DNA from: Clostridium beijerinckii
GTDB lineage: Bacteria > Bacillota > Clostridia > Clostridiales > Clostridiaceae
Direction: 5' to 3'
Assembly (NCBI RefSeq): GCF_036699995.1
Contig: NZ_CP144906.1
Span: forward strand, 2,929,001 to 2,993,000
DNA length: 64,000 nucleotides
Below the pieces are notes generated by a model that was not told where the DNA came from, did not search any database, and worked only from the letters and a program-made list of their open reading frames with translations. The first letter of the stretch is position 1; the number at the start of each line of letters is the position of its first letter. Positions 61,871-64,000 of this stretch are shown here, piece after piece. The position numbers were made by a program, and so were the translations under genes.

Positions 61871-62128
61871 TTAAATCCCTGGCTTATTATATTTTTTAAA
61901 GCTTAAATATAATAATATGCTAAGAAACAATATTCCAATTTCAATTAAGTTTCCGTCAGATACTAAGTATGTTATACACAGCAAAGGAATAAATATTATT
62001 ATATAAGCAACTATATGTATAGCTTTCCATACAGATCTTCTTTCATCTCGAAACTTAATGCTTACTAATCTATCTATGTAGATTGTGCTTAGAATGGTAA
62101 ATATAAAAATTATTATAAAAGGAATCAT
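61871..62128 (-). CDS. small membrane protein (85 aa)
   Basis: 85 residues from ATG 62128 (ribosome site GGAGG six bases upstream). Three hydrophobic segments: PFIIIFIFTILSTIYI, AIHIVAYIIIFIPLLCITYL and EIGILFLSILLYLSF, with basic loops (RLVSIKFRDERRSVWK). No family recognised; the layout suggests a small integral membrane protein. The gene is 132 bp downstream of the MBL-fold hydrolase, with a terminator between, so it is separate. Confidence 0.65.
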   Translation of the reverse strand: MIPFIIIFIFTILSTIYIDRLVSIKFRDERRSVWKAIHIVAYIIIFIPLLCITYLVSDGNLIEIGILFLSILLYLSFKKYNKPGI

Positions 62129-62151
62129 GTTATACCTCCGTAACAAAAAAT

Positions 62152-62193
62152 ATCACACTATTCATATATTGTTTTGAATAATGTGATATTAAA
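62152..62193 (-). terminator. terminator after the MBL-fold gene
   Basis: AATATCACA / TGTGATATT stem extended by TATTC / GAATA, then TTTTTTG on the minus strand. Confidence 0.75.
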
Positions 62194-62260
62194 AACATAT
62201 ATCAACTTTTTAAGGTTTTGCACTAATAAAAATTTAACTTCATTGATCTCATGTTGCAAC

Positions 62261-63076
62261 TCATAATCTTTCTAGCGCATCATAACTTAATGTCCTAAAT
62301 ACTTGACAGTAATTTTTAAATCCATCTTGTCCGATGATATAAATATTCGGCATGTAGTCCATTCTTACTTTTGAATATGTGATACGCTCCAAGCCATTAT
62401 CTACAGATGTATGATTGCTTAAAGCCACATCTACTTTTTTACGCATTGCTTCACTAATAAAATAATCCAATGATTTGATATATTCTTTAACTTCATTCTT
62501 TGTCCATGGTGGTGTAGTACCACCCCATAATGCTGCCATATGAAGTTTGCCATCTTCTTCTACAGGAAATATATAGCTTAACCCTCCTGGAGTATGACCT
62601 GGAGTACAGTAAACATGCATTGTTTTATTACCTAATGTTATTGTATCTCCATCCTTAACATAAACATCAATTTTATAATCTTTCCACGTTTCTGGTCTAT
62701 TAGGTTTCGTTGGATGTTCCTCCCAAAAAATATCATCTATTTTGGAAAGGTATGTTTGGACATGGTATTTATCAATAAACCATTTTCCACACCCTGTATG
62801 ATCAACATGACCATGAGTCAAAACAAGTTTTTTTATTGTATCAGGATCCCATCCTACAGATTTAATCGAATTAACTATCGCTTCAAAGGCTTTTTTTGAT
62901 GGCCAAATAGCATCTATCACTATAAGCCCATCACTTGTCTTTAATACAAAACAATTTGTTTCTTTTTGTGCAACAATAAGCAAATCGTCAAAAATCTTAG
63001 CATGAATGAAAAACGACATATCCTCCATTGCTTTGATTGTTTCTTTCGTAATAACTGGCTTATTTAATCTATTCAT
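62261..63076 (-). CDS. MBL-fold metallo-hydrolase
   Basis: 271 residues with the zinc motif VLTHGHVDHTGCGKWF (THGHVDH, about residue 87), the later His in CTPGHTPGGLSYIFP and a final His in LSNHTSVDNG. Typical metallo-beta-lactamase-fold hydrolase, probably a glyoxalase II- or lactonase-type enzyme rather than a drug beta-lactamase. The mRNA leader forms a hairpin (63089-63124) that covers part of the SD region AGAGGGGTG, so translation may be regulated. It is monocistronic. Confidence 0.88.
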   Translation of the reverse strand: MNRLNKPVITKETIKAMEDMSFFIHAKIFDDLLIVAQKETNCFVLKTSDGLIVIDAIWPSKKAFEAIVNSIKSVGWDPDTIKKLVLTHGHVDHTGCGKWFIDKYHVQTYLSKIDDIFWEEHPTKPNRPETWKDYKIDVYVKDGDTITLGNKTMHVYCTPGHTPGGLSYIFPVEEDGKLHMAALWGGTTPPWTKNEVKEYIKSLDYFISEAMRKKVDVALSNHTSVDNGLERITYSKVRMDYMPNIYIIGQDGFKNYCQVFRTLSYDALERL

Positions 63077-63088
63077 CTAATATGCACC

Positions 63089-63124
63089 CCTCTGTACAAT
63101 ATTAATTTTATATTTGCACAGAGG
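63089..63124 (-). promoter_or_regulatory. leader hairpin overlapping the MBL ribosome site
   Basis: Minus-strand RNA CCTCTGTGCAA / TTGTACAGAGG: 11 pairs, one G-U wobble, 14-base loop. The 3' arm includes AGAGG of the SD AGAGGGGTG, 12 bases before the start codon. Confidence 0.5.
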
Positions 63125-63308
63125 ATACTCTATTCTTAGGATGCATACGTAAAAATATCTTCATAATTTCACCTTCTCGTAATGTTTCTAAAAATTAAAA
63201 ATCCAATTTTAATATTGAAAGTTACTCTGTTTTCACTTATATTATATTTTACTATAATTAGTTTATTAATTAAAAATAAATCTTAAATTTTTATTGCCCA
63301 TCTACATA

Positions 63309-64000
63309 TTATTTACTAATTGGAAAGCAAACCTCAGTAACAAATTCTTCTGGATTTTTAACGCTTTGAGGTCCATTCAAATAAATATCAAAAGGAGCTC
63401 CATTATATTTATAGCCATTATCCTCAATCCATTTGACAACTTTAGCATAAGCTTCTCCAAGCCTTGAATAAGGTCCAACAAAAGTTGTGGATGCAACCAG
63501 ACCTCCTGCAAGTTCTTTTATATTTTCATTTTTCTCTGCATTCACCATTCTATTTACGGGAACACAAGCTTCACAATCTGCATTTTCCACATCAAATTCC
63601 TGCTTATCATGATAAATTGTCATTACTGGCCCCGATGGCTTAAGATTCATCCTGAAGATGTCCTCAAATACCTTTCCTATAACACTACTTATATTGCTCA
63701 TACTTGTAATTGTTCTCCTGCTTATAACAATTAACGACTTTCTTTCCTTCAATTCAACTTTTAAATCCTTCTTAGCTTCCATAATATTGCCTCCTAACTC
63801 AATCTTCTTAATTTTTTGTTCAATAGAATTCTTGAGTTTCAAGCTATTTTGGACTTCCTTATTAATCTCAGCAATTTTGTTCTGCAAAAACTTTTTAAGC
63901 AAATCAGCATCTTCCTTATCCATAATGGCTTTAATTTCTTCTAACTTTAATCCATATTCTTTTAATTCAGATATAGAAAGAAGTTTTAAAACCTGTTCAT
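63309..64000 (-). CDS. MerR-family regulator with GyrI-like effector domain (5' end beyond window)
   Basis: The frame runs from the right edge (EQVLKLLSISELKEYGLKLE) to a stop at 63309; the start is outside. The visible N-terminal part is the end of a MerR DNA-binding domain, followed by the dimerisation helix (KEDADLLKKFLQNKIAEINK) and a GyrI-like/BmrR-type effector domain (VISRRTITSMSNISSVIGKV, ADCEACVPVNRM, TFVGPYSRLGEAYAKVVKWI) ending EEFVTEVCFPISK. Such regulators bind drugs or hydrophobic ligands and activate an adjacent exporter gene, which is not in the window. Confidence 0.88.
   Translation of the reverse strand, partial: EQVLKLLSISELKEYGLKLEEIKAIMDKEDADLLKKFLQNKIAEINKEVQNSLKLKNSIEQKIKKIELGGNIMEAKKDLKVELKERKSLIVISRRTITSMSNISSVIGKVFEDIFRMNLKPSGPVMTIYHDKQEFDVENADCEACVPVNRMVNAEKNENIKELAGGLVASTTFVGPYSRLGEAYAKVVKWIEDNGYKYNGAPFDIYLNGPQSVKNPEEFVTEVCFPISK

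Noticed and set aside
1..64000. CRISPR array, tRNA or rRNA genes, prophage or full insertion sequence
   Set aside because: I looked for direct-repeat arrays, tRNA-like cloverleafs, rRNA motifs, integrase/terminase and DDE transposases and saw none; the repeats present are non-coding and dispersed.

Overview
This 64 kb window is chromosomal DNA from a low-GC Firmicute, very probably a saccharolytic, solvent/acid-forming Clostridium (cluster I) close to the C. beijerinckii group. The basis is the strong A+T bias, AGGAGG-type ribosome sites, frequent GTG/TTG starts, a T-box leader, a CoA-transferase pair, many PTS/oxidoreductase/cell-wall genes and the family content. Species cannot be fixed from the sequence alone. 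I saw no rRNA, tRNA, CRISPR array, prophage or complete insertion sequence.

Layout. 0-2 kb: end of a probable flagellar glycosylation region (DUF115/Maf protein and two small overlapping genes). 2.2-3.1 kb: two small paralogous beta-sandwich proteins, one with a long leader hairpin that buries its start codon. 3.2-7 kb: pantothenate synthesis (panG-like, panB, panC, panD, all minus strand), with a palindromic repeat between panB and panC and another between panC and panD. 7.4-9 kb: single and tandem BFD-type [2Fe-2S] proteins, a broken cysteine-rich gene and a MarR repressor with visible operators. 9.4-15.6 kb: MgtC-like protein, SWIM/SNF2 helicase, ABC-F ATPase. 16-18.5 kb: T-box-controlled acetolactate synthase (ilvB-ilvN). 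19.5-25.3 kb: YedZ-like membrane protein, dehydratase remnant, MacB/FtsX-type exporter, CoA-transferase. 25.9-33.4 kb: MidA-like methyltransferase with TPRs, MATE exporter with divergent AraC regulator, RsuA-type pseudouridine synthase, MupG-like hydrolase. 34-40 kb: DUF5050 protein, wall amidase and a cellobiose-type PTS operon (IIB-IIC-GH4-IIA). 40-48.7 kb: Fur-box desaturase, ABC-2 transporter, flotillin, YkgJ-type protein, rpsU. 49-58.8 kb: secreted discoidin/beta-helix protein, ferredoxin-type aldo/keto reductase, pirin and a small protein under duplicated Fur-type promoters, acetate transporter, tpx-trxB. 59.5-64 kb: DUF5662 protein, HD and alpha/beta hydrolases, MBL-fold hydrolase, MerR regulator running off the edge.

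The most unusual feature is a family of at least eleven intergenic repeats. Full copies are about 280-320 bp, have termini of the form TA-TAGATAAAC...GTTATCTA-TA and contain a roughly 200-nt imperfect palindrome; several copies are halved or have lost the core. They resemble MITEs with a TA target site. Two lie inside the pan gene cluster and must be transcribed with it. Other points for follow-up are two translation-occluding leader hairpins, a probable ATT start codon, a leaderless MarR gene, a T-box whose specifier does not read as a branched-chain codon, and an O2-dependent desaturase behind a Fur box in a presumed anaerobe.
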